Below are positions 1 through 5,054 of a stretch of 5,074 bases of DNA, piece after piece (position 1 is the first letter of the stretch; the number at the start of each line of letters is the position of its first letter). Source of the DNA: Oscillospiraceae bacterium (GTDB lineage Bacteria; Bacillota_A; Clostridia; Oscillospirales; Ruminococcaceae). A model generated the notes under the pieces. It did no database searches. It worked only from the letters and a program-made list of their open reading frames with translations, and had not been told where the DNA came from. Made by a program: the position numbers and the translations under genes. The stretch is taken from assembly GCA_900766795.1 (NCBI GenBank), contig CAAFWX010000331.1, positions 1 through 5,074 of the forward strand, given 5' to 3'.

Positions 1-396
1 AAGCTCAAGGCGGACAATAAGTCCGAGGAGCTTCAGAAACAGCTTGACGAGCTGAACGCTAAGTACAAGCAGGAAACCGAGGATCTCACCGCCAAGCTGA
101 CGGCGCAGGAGTCCGATTTCGCTGCCGAGAAGCTGTTCAGCGGGTACAAGTTCGCCAGCGACAGGGTGCGTAAGTCCGTGCTGGACGAGTTCAAGGGCAA
201 GGGCTTTAAGCTGGAGAACGGCGAGTTCCTCGGCGGCAAGGAGTACCTTGAGGGACTGAAGCAGTCTGAACCGTCCGTGTTCGCCGCCGATGAGAAGCCC
301 GGTCTGTTCATGGGCAGCACCCAGAGCAGCGAGTCCCTTGACGCAAACAACCTCGAATCGCAGATCTTCAGCGGTTTCGGGCTGAATTCCAAGTAA
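1..396 (+). CDS. Phage scaffolding / minor structural protein GP20-like (5' truncated)
   Basis: The reading frame is open from the first base of the window, so the N-terminus lies upstream; 131 residues and a TAA stop are visible. Visible residues 1-45 are charged, Lys/Glu/Gln-rich and heptad-like (for example EELQKQLDELNAKYKQ), as expected of a coiled coil. They are followed by a compact segment at about 43-97 containing FASDRVRKSVLDEFKGKGF, LENGEFLGG and EGLKQSEPSVF. This combination of coiled coil and C-terminal 'KFS..A.K.V...LK.KGLKLE.G...G....L..LKE..P..F' pattern is typical of the Phage_GP20 family, whose members act as internal scaffolds for procapsid assembly. Its position 19 bases before the capsid gene fits that role. 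The capsid protein has no obvious N-terminal scaffold domain of its own, so a separate scaffold would be needed. The family call is from remembered patterns, not a search. Confidence 0.85.
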   Translation, partial: KLKADNKSEELQKQLDELNAKYKQETEDLTAKLTAQESDFAAEKLFSGYKFASDRVRKSVLDEFKGKGFKLENGEFLGGKEYLEGLKQSEPSVFAADEKPGLFMGSTQSSESLDANNLESQIFSGFGLNSK

Positions 397-415
397 TTAC
401 AGGAGGTAACACTAT

Positions 416-1318
416 ATGGCAAACAACATTGAAGCAGCAGCACTTTTTCAGAAGGCGTGCGACCAGCAGATAATTGAGGGCGCGACTTCCGGCTGGATGG
501 AAGCAAACGCCGGGAACGTAAAGTATTCCGGCGGCAGAGAGGTAAAGATCCCTACCATTGCAACTGACGGTCTGGGCAACTACGACCGCAATTCAGGTTA
601 TCCCAGGGGCAAGGTTGCGCTGACCTATCAGACCAAGCTCATGACGCAGGACAGAGGTATCGAGTTCCTGCTTGACCGCATTGAGGTTGATGAGAGCGGA
701 TTTATCGCAACCGCTGCGGAAACCATGCGCGTGTTCCAGAACGAGAACGTTATTCCGGAAATCGACGCTTACCGTTACAGCACTCTGTTCCAGCAGATAA
801 ATGCCGCCGGTCATTCCGAGACCTATACTCCGGATAAGTCCACTATTGTAAGCGAATTAAAGAGCGACATCAGTAAGGTGCGCGATAATTGCGGTTCTAA
901 TACCGAGCTTGTGATCATCATGAGCATTCCGGTTGCTGAGAAGCTTTCCGATGGCGAGGAGTTCCAGAGATACATCAATCTCACCGCATTCAAGCAGGGC
1001 AATATTTCCACCGAGGTAATGACCCTGAACGGAGTTCCGATAATCCGTGTTCCCTCTGCGAGAATGAAATCGGCGTACACCTTCAACAGCGGCGCATCCT
1101 CTTTCGGTTTCACTCCTGCTTCCGACGCTAAGGACATCAACTGGATGGTTTGCCCGAAGACCGCGCCGATCGCAGTATCCAAGACCGACGGCGTGAAGAT
1201 TTTCGACCCGTCCCAGACGCAGGGCGCTGACGCATGGAAGATAGAGTACCGCAAGTTCCACGACCTTTGGGTAATGAAAAAGGCGCTTGATGCTATGCGT
1301 GCTTCTGTAAGCGCATGA
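416..1318 (+). CDS. Major capsid protein (HK97 fold)
   Basis: This encodes a 300-residue protein that forms the icosahedral shell of the head. The start is fixed by AGGAGGT at 401-407, eight bases before the ATG. There is no long N-terminal delta/scaffold domain. Residues about 35-80 look like the extended E-loop (KIPTIATDGLGNYDR, then KVALTYQTKLMTQDRG). Residues 88-125 hold the segment leading into the long spine helix, including VDESGF and VIPEIDAYRYS, a pattern I recognise from capsid proteins of Clostridia prophages. The C-terminal part contains PIAVSKTDGVKIFDP and a terminal Trp/Lys-rich strand and helix. About 300 residues is the usual length for this subgroup. The gene follows a GP20-type scaffold and overlaps the next gene by four bases (ATGA), so the connector is probably translationally coupled. 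No protease motif is visible. Confidence 0.93.
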   Translation: MANNIEAAALFQKACDQQIIEGATSGWMEANAGNVKYSGGREVKIPTIATDGLGNYDRNSGYPRGKVALTYQTKLMTQDRGIEFLLDRIEVDESGFIATAAETMRVFQNENVIPEIDAYRYSTLFQQINAAGHSETYTPDKSTIVSELKSDISKVRDNCGSNTELVIIMSIPVAEKLSDGEEFQRYINLTAFKQGNISTEVMTLNGVPIIRVPSARMKSAYTFNSGASSFGFTPASDAKDINWMVCPKTAPIAVSKTDGVKIFDPSQTQGADAWKIEYRKFHDLWVMKKALDAMRASVSA

Positions 1319-1668
1319 TTTACGCAGATTATACCTACTACACCGCCACCTACGGCGGCAAAGCGGTAAGCGAGGAGGATTTCCCCCGGCTTGCCGCCGA
1401 AGCCTCCGCATATCTTGACCGGGAAACGCGCGGCAGAGCGGCTGAAAACAGCGATGACGACCGGCTTAAGATATGCTGCTGCTCGCTCTGCGATATTCTC
1501 AGCGCAACGGAGGATTCCCTCGGCGCTGTGAAGCAGTCCGAAAGCGTGGGCGGCTGGTCGTATTCTCTGGCGAGCGGCTCAGATACCACCGCAGAGGGGC
1601 TGATGCACAGAAAATGCCTGTTGTGGCTTCCGGCAGAATGGCTTTACAGAGGGGTGGGACGGGAATGA
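1315..1668 (+). CDS. Head-tail connector / adaptor protein
   Basis: This 117-residue protein starts at an ATG that overlaps the capsid stop codon (ATGA, 1315-1318). No good ribosome binding site precedes it, so translation probably depends on reinitiation after the capsid gene. The N-terminus (YADYTYYTATYGG, then EEDFPRLAAEASAYLDRETRGR) matches the start of small helical head-completion adaptors of the gp6/gp15 connector type, in which an aromatic N-terminus is followed by a helix bearing 'F..L...AS..ID..T..R'. Such proteins form a ring below the portal and bridge head to tail. The middle has an unusual cysteine cluster (KICCCSLCDIL, residues 52-62). The position directly after the capsid protein supports the role. 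The exact Pfam family is not certain. Confidence 0.75.
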   Translation: MIYADYTYYTATYGGKAVSEEDFPRLAAEASAYLDRETRGRAAENSDDDRLKICCCSLCDILSATEDSLGAVKQSESVGGWSYSLASGSDTTAEGLMHRKCLLWLPAEWLYRGVGRE

Positions 1669-2054
1669 GGTTCACGGGTACAGTTACCATTTACAACCGA
1701 AATGAGGTTGATTTTAAGGAACAGCTCATTCCCAAGCTGCTCTCCGGTGTGCATTTCGAACAGACTATCGGAGCAGAAAGCTCCTCCGAGGGCGACCGTA
1801 ACTCCGGCAGCCTGTTCGTTTTAATTCCGTTTAAGCCTCATAAAAACGGCTTTTTACCGCCGCATGAATACGCTGCTGCCGAGGATAAGACCGGCGTGTG
1901 GACACTTTCTCCGGGGGACATCATCGCCGTCGGCGACACCGGCGCTGCTGAAAACTATGCCGAGCTTGCCGCCCGAACAGAGGTATACCGTATCACAGCG
2001 GTGAAAACCTTTGATTTGGGCGGCTTACCGCACTGGGAGGTGACGGCTAAGTGA
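1665..2054 (+). CDS. Minor capsid protein / head closure protein (Minor_capsid_1 or DUF6751-like)
   Basis: This encodes 129 residues. I take the ATG at 1665, which overlaps the preceding stop (ATGA, 1665-1668). The frame is open further upstream, but that stretch lies entirely inside the connector gene and is its shadow. A modest purine-rich site (AGAGGGGTG, 1648-1656) precedes the start. The sequence begins FTGTVTIYNR, contains LLSGVHFE at about 25-32, a Gly/Ser-rich turn, and SPGDIIAVGD at 82-91. It ends with LGGLPHWEV, a tail I associate with short beta-rich proteins found at this position in Clostridia phages, annotated as minor capsid protein or DUF6751. By position it should be a head-closure (stopper) protein between connector and tail-completion proteins. 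The name is moderately secure; the biochemical role is inferred from gene order. Confidence 0.68.
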   Translation: MRFTGTVTIYNRNEVDFKEQLIPKLLSGVHFEQTIGAESSSEGDRNSGSLFVLIPFKPHKNGFLPPHEYAAAEDKTGVWTLSPGDIIAVGDTGAAENYAELAARTEVYRITAVKTFDLGGLPHWEVTAK

Positions 2055-2401
2055 CAATAAGGAACTTAAATCTCCTGTTCCGGTGGGACAATCCCGACAG
2101 GATTCCGGATAACATTACCCGGGCGCAGAAGTACCTCGATAACGCCGTCCTCAAAGACACCGACCCGTATGTTCCCATGCGGACGGGCGTGCTGAAAAAG
2201 TCCGGCGTTCTGGGGACGCGGATAGGCAGCGGTCTGGTGGAGTACATTGCGCCTTATGCCCGGAAATGCTACTACGGCGTTCATATACGCTTCAGCAAGT
2301 CCCGTCACCCGCTGGCGCAGGCTAAGTGGTTCGAGGCTTCCAAAGCCGTTAATAAGAACAGATGGCTGGAGCAGGTGCGCAGCTTTGCAAGGAGGAGATA
2401 A
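2051..2401 (+). CDS. Minor capsid protein 2-like (tail completion / neck protein)
   Basis: This 116-residue protein starts with GTG overlapping the preceding TGA (GTGA, 2051-2054). A strong GGGAGGTGA site at 2035-2043, seven bases upstream, decides the start. Recognisable stretches are RWDNPDRIPDNITRAQKYLD (11-30), DTDPYVPMRTGVLKKSG (36-52), YIAPYARKCYYG (65-76), and a C-terminal RHPLAQAKWFEASKAVNK (85-102) ending in Arg residues. The 'Y.P..TG.L..S....' motif followed by 'Y..PYA...YYG' is characteristic of the Minor_capsid_2 group, related in pattern to HK97 gp10-type tail-completion proteins. These sit at the head-tail interface. Four-base overlap with the gene before and a one-base gap to the gene after indicate a tightly coupled operon. 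Confidence 0.83.
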   Translation: MTIRNLNLLFRWDNPDRIPDNITRAQKYLDNAVLKDTDPYVPMRTGVLKKSGVLGTRIGSGLVEYIAPYARKCYYGVHIRFSKSRHPLAQAKWFEASKAVNKNRWLEQVRSFARRR

Positions 2402-2402
2402 C

Positions 2403-2816
2403 GTGGATTTCACCGAGGCTATTCTCAGAAAACTGAAAAGCTGTCCGCTTTTGAAAAAGCACGGCGTTACCGCTGTCGGATTCGCCGGAATGGACGCAAA
2501 AAAGCGCTCCATGAGTATTCTGAACACAAAGGGCGAGCTGGTGGTAGAGGAGCATATTGACGGCGGCTGTGATATGCAGTATCCGTTCGCGCTGCTTTAC
2601 CGTTCTCTTGGAACGGACACCGCCGATAAGCTTGCCGCTCAGAAGCTCATTGACGAGGTGGCGGACTGGCTCACAGCTCCGGAAAATCGTCCCTCGGCAG
2701 AGGGCTTTGACGTGCAGCGGCTTAAACGCGCTGACCCCTGCACGCTTATTTCAGAGGACGAAACAGGCGCGGACTTTCAGGGTTCTTTTACACTTGAGTA
2801 CTATAAGGAGGGATAA
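2403..2816 (+). CDS. Minor capsid protein 3-like; probable tail terminator
   Basis: I take the GTG at 2403 (137 residues). The frame is open back to 2247, but that region is the shadow of the previous gene, and a strong AAGGAGGAGA site at 2389-2398 points to this GTG. The protein starts with an amphipathic helix (FTEAILRKLKS). It then has a beta segment (SMSILNTKGELVVEEHIDGG), a helix with TADKLAAQKLIDEVADWL (73-90), and a C-terminal portion ending LISEDETGADFQGSFTLEYY (115-134). That ending, where a 'D..G...Y...F.L.YY' strand closes the protein, is typical of tail-terminator folds and of the Minor_capsid_3 family. Such proteins cap the tail tube and fix its length together with the tape measure. 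The position just before the tail tube gene agrees with this. Confidence 0.78.
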   Translation: MDFTEAILRKLKSCPLLKKHGVTAVGFAGMDAKKRSMSILNTKGELVVEEHIDGGCDMQYPFALLYRSLGTDTADKLAAQKLIDEVADWLTAPENRPSAEGFDVQRLKRADPCTLISEDETGADFQGSFTLEYYKEG

Positions 2817-2819
2817 TTT

Positions 2820-3329
2820 ATGGCAGACAACAAGGCAAAACGCAGTCAGTGGTATACATTTCTGAACACCGGCACAGAGGATTCGCCGAAATGGGTTCGC
2901 GAGGGCAAGCACACCAGCGAGCTGACGGCTCAGATGAATCCGCAGACCAAGACCACGCAGGACGTAACTCAGGACACCGCCGAGACCGACATCACCGGCT
3001 ATCAGCCGAGTATCGGTATCAGCAAGAGCGTTTCCAAGACCGACCCTACATTCGATTTTATCGACAAGATCCGCCGGAACAGAAGCATTCTGTCGGACGC
3101 TTATGCGCAGATTCTCAATGTGGACGTGTTCAACGAGGGTTCTGGCGGAAAGTACCCGGCGGAGCTTCAGAATGTGTCTATTCAGATAGACAGCTTTGGC
3201 GGCAATGCAAGCGATCCGCTGACTATCGGCTACACCTACAACTACCGCGGCGACCCGGTAAAGGGTACCGTCACCCTGTCAGAAGGTCAGCCCACATTCA
3301 CAGCGAACGATTCAACGGAAACAGTTTAA
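2820..3329 (+). CDS. Major tail tube protein
   Basis: This encodes 169 residues from an ATG preceded by AAGGAGG (2805-2811) at eight bases, the kind of strong site expected for an abundant structural protein. It begins with a short polar leader and WYTFLNTG. It continues through WVREGKHTSELTAQMNP and DVTQDTAETDITGYQPS (48-64), a pattern common to Bacillota phage tail tube proteins in which a 'T...D.AETDITGY.P' loop joins two strands. Helix-like DPTFDFIDKIRRNR (75-88) and a C-terminal beta-rich domain with QIDSFGG, PLTIGYTYNYRGDPVKGTV and PTFTAND follow. No Ig-like extension is present. It polymerises into the tube through which DNA passes. A stable hairpin follows the stop codon. Confidence 0.88.
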   Translation: MADNKAKRSQWYTFLNTGTEDSPKWVREGKHTSELTAQMNPQTKTTQDVTQDTAETDITGYQPSIGISKSVSKTDPTFDFIDKIRRNRSILSDAYAQILNVDVFNEGSGGKYPAELQNVSIQIDSFGGNASDPLTIGYTYNYRGDPVKGTVTLSEGQPTFTANDSTETV

Positions 3330-3337
3330 TAAATCAC

Positions 3338-3358
3338 CCTCCGGCGCTCCGCCGGAGG
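3338..3358 (+). promoter_or_regulatory. Perfect 9-bp hairpin between tail tube and chaperone genes
   Basis: CCTCCGGCG (3338-3346) and CGCCGGAGG (3350-3358) are perfectly complementary with a three-base loop (CTC). The arms are GC-rich, but no U-tract follows: the next bases are AAAGGAGG, the ribosome binding site of the following gene. This is therefore not a standard intrinsic terminator. It may be a weak attenuator or an mRNA-stabilising 3' end for the abundant upstream messages. The left arm contains CCTCC, which could pair with the GGAGG of the right arm or with the GGAGG of the next ribosome binding site at 3362-3366. Confidence 0.6.
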
Positions 3359-3371
3359 AAAGGAGGTTCTT

Positions 3372-3806
3372 ATGGATAAGATACGCATTTCCCGCAATAT
3401 AAAGCGCATTGAAGTCAACGACAACGGCGAATTTATCACGCTGGATTTTGACGACCTCAACCTGCCATACCGCTTCTATGCCATGCTGAAACGTCTTGAA
3501 AAGGACAGAATTAAGTTTGCCCAACAGCTTCAGGAGCGGCTCAAGGATAAGTCCGGATCTGACAGCACAGAGGAACTGGTGGAAGCCGAGCATGATTTGA
3601 ACATCTATTTCCGGGACGCTGTGGACGAGGTTTTCGGCGAGGGTACCTGCCGCAAGGTTTACGGCGATATTCTTCCGTCGATAGATATGCACCTCCAGTT
3701 CTTTGACGCAATACGTCCTTATTTTGAGGAGGAAGCTAAGCGCCGCCGGCAGAAGATGAGCAGATACAGCGCGAAAAGGAGCGGAAACAGTGAATATAAT
3801 GCTTGA
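3372..3806 (+). CDS. Tail assembly chaperone, upstream (gpG-like, DUF6673-like)
   Basis: This 144-residue protein starts at an ATG preceded by AGGAGGT (3361-3367). Its N-terminal part is a beta hairpin-like stretch (KRIEVNDNGEFITLDFDDL). A helical region follows with YRFYAMLKRLEKDRIKFAQQLQERLKDK and then YFRDAVDEVFGEGTCRKVYG (79-98), which fits the 'iD.vFGeGt...vfG' signature of Bacillota tail assembly chaperones. The C-terminal tail (EEEAKRRRQKMSRYSAKR) is basic. By position between tail tube and tape measure genes it corresponds to lambda gpG: it coats the tape measure protein during tail assembly and is absent from the mature virion. The end of the gene overlaps the start of the next by 17 bases. 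The DUF name is from memory. Confidence 0.8.
   Translation: MDKIRISRNIKRIEVNDNGEFITLDFDDLNLPYRFYAMLKRLEKDRIKFAQQLQERLKDKSGSDSTEELVEAEHDLNIYFRDAVDEVFGEGTCRKVYGDILPSIDMHLQFFDAIRPYFEEEAKRRRQKMSRYSAKRSGNSEYNA
3774..3781 (+). promoter_or_regulatory. Ribosome binding site deciding the GTG start at 3790
   Basis: AAAAGGAG lies inside the end of the upstream chaperone gene, eight bases before GTG 3790. It supports independent initiation of the Gp15-type protein rather than obligatory frameshifting. An in-frame ATG at 3799 is a possible alternative start, but at 17 bases it is too far from this site. Confidence 0.65.
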
Positions 3807-4338
3807 CGGAATGCCCTCCGAGTATGAGGGCTATCTTATCCGCACGGACTTCCGCATAGGTATGCAGATCTCCGAAGCGCTGAATGATGTAAATCTCGCC
3901 GATCCGGAGAAGCTGATGACCGCCATGGACTTGCTTTATGGCAGAGGTGTTCCGGGGGACATCAAGGTAGCCGAGGCGGGACTGCACTGGTTCATGTGCG
4001 GCGGTAAAGAGGACGAGGACGAGAATTCCTCTGACAGCGGAATTCCGACCTTTGATTTTGAGCAGGACAACAGACTGGTGTATTCGGCATTCCGGGCAAG
4101 ATACGGTATTGACCTCACCCGGGAGCGGCTGCACTGGTTCGCGTTCCTCGCTATGCTGGGAGATCTGGGCGACTGCTCGCTGACTAACATCATGGGAATA
4201 CGTTCCACCGACCTGTCTAAGCTTTCCGGCGATCAGCAGCGGAGCTACGCGGCGCTTCAGCAGAAGTACCGCATAAAGCCGCAGATGTCGGATTCCGAAA
4301 AGGCTATGCTGGAGGAATTTGAGAGTAAGATAAGTTGA
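3790..4338 (+). CDS. Gp15-family phage tail protein (downstream tail assembly chaperone)
   Basis: This encodes 182 residues from GTG 3790. The N-terminus LDGMPSEYEGYLIRTDFRIGMQISEAL is the usual opening of the Bacteriophage Gp15 family. It is followed by a helical region (LMTAMDLLYGRGVPGD) and WFMCGG, then an acidic low-complexity linker (EDEDENSSDS, 74-83). The family-defining motifs come next: FDFEQDNRLVYSAFRARYGIDL (88-109, in two adjoining pieces) and LHWFAFLAMLGDL (114-126), with NIMGIRS after it. The C-terminus is a charged helix. Known placement is directly before the tape measure gene, where the family is thought to play the role of the lambda T domain. The gene is one frame ahead of (+1 relative to) the upstream chaperone and overlaps it by 17 bases. 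Its stop codon (4336-4338) lies inside the -35 box of the lipoprotein promoter. Confidence 0.88.
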   Translation: MNIMLDGMPSEYEGYLIRTDFRIGMQISEALNDVNLADPEKLMTAMDLLYGRGVPGDIKVAEAGLHWFMCGGKEDEDENSSDSGIPTFDFEQDNRLVYSAFRARYGIDLTRERLHWFAFLAMLGDLGDCSLTNIMGIRSTDLSKLSGDQQRSYAALQQKYRIKPQMSDSEKAMLEEFESKIS

Positions 4339-4363
4339 CATTTTGTCGGGTTTGGTGTATAAT
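4335..4363 (+). promoter_or_regulatory. Perfect-consensus sigma-70/sigma-A promoter for the lipoprotein gene
   Basis: TTGACA at 4335-4340 and TATAAT at 4358-4363 are separated by exactly 17 bp, matching the vegetative consensus at every position. Transcription would start near 4370, giving a short leader of about 24 bases before the ATG at 4394. The -35 box overlaps the TGA of the Gp15-type gene. No operator-like palindrome is evident around it, so expression is probably constitutive in the host and independent of the lytic programme. Confidence 0.88.
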
Positions 4364-4383
4364 GGAGAAAAACAACACTTTAT

Positions 4384-4388
4384 GGAGG
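4384..4388 (+). promoter_or_regulatory. Ribosome binding site of the lipoprotein gene
   Basis: GGAGG sits five bases before ATG 4394. An in-frame ATG at 4382 overlaps this site and would have no leader of its own, so 4394 is the better start; it also places the signal peptide exactly at the N-terminus. Confidence 0.75.
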
Positions 4389-4393
4389 TTATT

Positions 4394-4978
4394 ATGAAGC
4401 GAGTTATTGTAATTACGTTATGTACTCTTTTGATTATGTTATCTGCTTGTTCTTCATCGCCTGCGGAAACAAGTTTGAGCTCCGAGGTTTCGGAAGTTGT
4501 GGATGCACCTAAAATCAACGAGTATGGAATCAAGTTGTCAATTGATGATTTCGAGTCGATGTTCAATGAGGCAGCAGATGGAAAATATATCATGTCGGAA
4601 ATCAAACTTCGCAATGATAGAAACGGAAACTCCACAATCATCTCGCAAGATGGAACAGAAATAAGTTTTTCAATAATTGTTGAAAATGGTAATATCATTG
4701 ACATGGACTTTTCGAAAATATGTTCTGAGAAAGAGGAAGAAATTTATGTTGAAGCAGCGAGCGAAATCTTTAAAATTGCTTGGAATGTATTCTATCCGAA
4801 TTATGATATGCGTTCTTTGGACGAGATAATCAATAAATTGCGATATTCTGAAGATATTCAATTGTTGGAAGATTTATATGTATCATTCGGAAATATATCC
4901 GAACTTGATGATAATCGTTACATTTCATGGGGAATCACTTCAATAAAATTTCACAATAAATTGTGGAACATAGATTGA
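4394..4978 (+). CDS. Predicted prophage-encoded lipoprotein (moron), function unknown
   Basis: This encodes a 194-residue protein with a type II (lipoprotein) signal peptide: basic MKR, a hydrophobic core (VIVITLCTLLIM) and the lipobox L16-S17-A18-C19. Cleavage before C19 would give a lipid-anchored protein outside the membrane. A Ser/Glu-rich linker (about 20-38) leads to an acidic mature domain with alternating strands and helices: YGIKLSIDDFESMFNEAA (44-61), a possible beta stretch (STIISQDGTEISFSIIVENG), a helix EEEIYVEAASEIFKIAWNVF, and a Trp-containing C-terminus. I recognise no enzymatic motif or named family. The gene is visibly AT-rich and differs in codon use from its GC-rich neighbours. 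It has its own promoter and terminator and lies between the Gp15-type and tape measure genes. These traits mark a recently acquired moron. Superinfection exclusion is a plausible role but unproven; a host-fitness surface protein is the main alternative. Confidence 0.85.
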   Translation: MKRVIVITLCTLLIMLSACSSSPAETSLSSEVSEVVDAPKINEYGIKLSIDDFESMFNEAADGKYIMSEIKLRNDRNGNSTIISQDGTEISFSIIVENGNIIDMDFSKICSEKEEEIYVEAASEIFKIAWNVFYPNYDMRSLDEIINKLRYSEDIQLLEDLYVSFGNISELDDNRYISWGITSIKFHNKLWNID

Positions 4979-4996
4979 TTTACACACCAAATATGC

Positions 4997-5025
4997 AAGC
5001 ACTCCCACCCGGGGGTGCTTTTCTT
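4997..5025 (+). terminator. Intrinsic terminator after the lipoprotein gene
   Basis: AAGCACTCCC (4997-5006) pairs with GGGGGTGCTT (5011-5020) over 10 positions with one G-T wobble and a four-base loop (ACCC). The run TTTTCTT (5019-5025) follows. This is a textbook Rho-independent terminator placed 18 bases after the lipoprotein stop codon. It closes the self-contained lipoprotein unit, and unless bypassed it would also reduce late transcription into the tape measure gene. Confidence 0.87.
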
Positions 5026-5054
5026 ATACCAAAATCGTGAAAGGAGATGAAGTC

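Noticed and set aside
857..1411. A 184-codon minus-strand open frame opposite the capsid gene
   Set aside because: Its Arg/Cys/His-rich low-complexity translation is typical of the reverse frame of a GC-rich gene, and the opposite strand carries a confident capsid gene.
1473..1664. N-terminal extension of the minor capsid gene that starts at 1665
   Set aside because: The extension lies wholly within the connector coding region and reads as Arg-rich shadow sequence; the ATGA overlap at 1665 matches the coupling used by neighbouring genes.
3338..3358. Intrinsic terminator after the tail tube gene
   Set aside because: The hairpin is perfect but is followed by AAAGGAGG, not a U-tract, so it is listed as a regulatory hairpin instead.
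2849..3379. A 176-codon plus-strand open frame overlapping the tail tube gene
   Set aside because: Its translation is rich in Arg, His and Gln with no domain pattern, while the tail tube frame has a strong ribosome binding site and family motifs.
3771..3793. A -1 slippery site (AAAAGG) for lambda-style G/GT frameshifting
   Set aside because: A -1 shift here reaches TGA at 3791-3793 after a few codons and does not enter the Gp15-type frame.
4343..4393. Upstream extension of the lipoprotein frame to an alternative TTG start at 4343
   Set aside because: This region contains the -10 box and transcript start, and would bury the signal peptide behind 17 extra residues; the ATG at 4394 has the ribosome binding site.
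3736..4704. A 322-codon open frame on the minus strand crossing the chaperone, Gp15-type and lipoprotein genes
   Set aside because: It runs antisense through three well-supported genes of two different base compositions, and its translation shows no recognisable family or ribosome binding site. It is a shadow.
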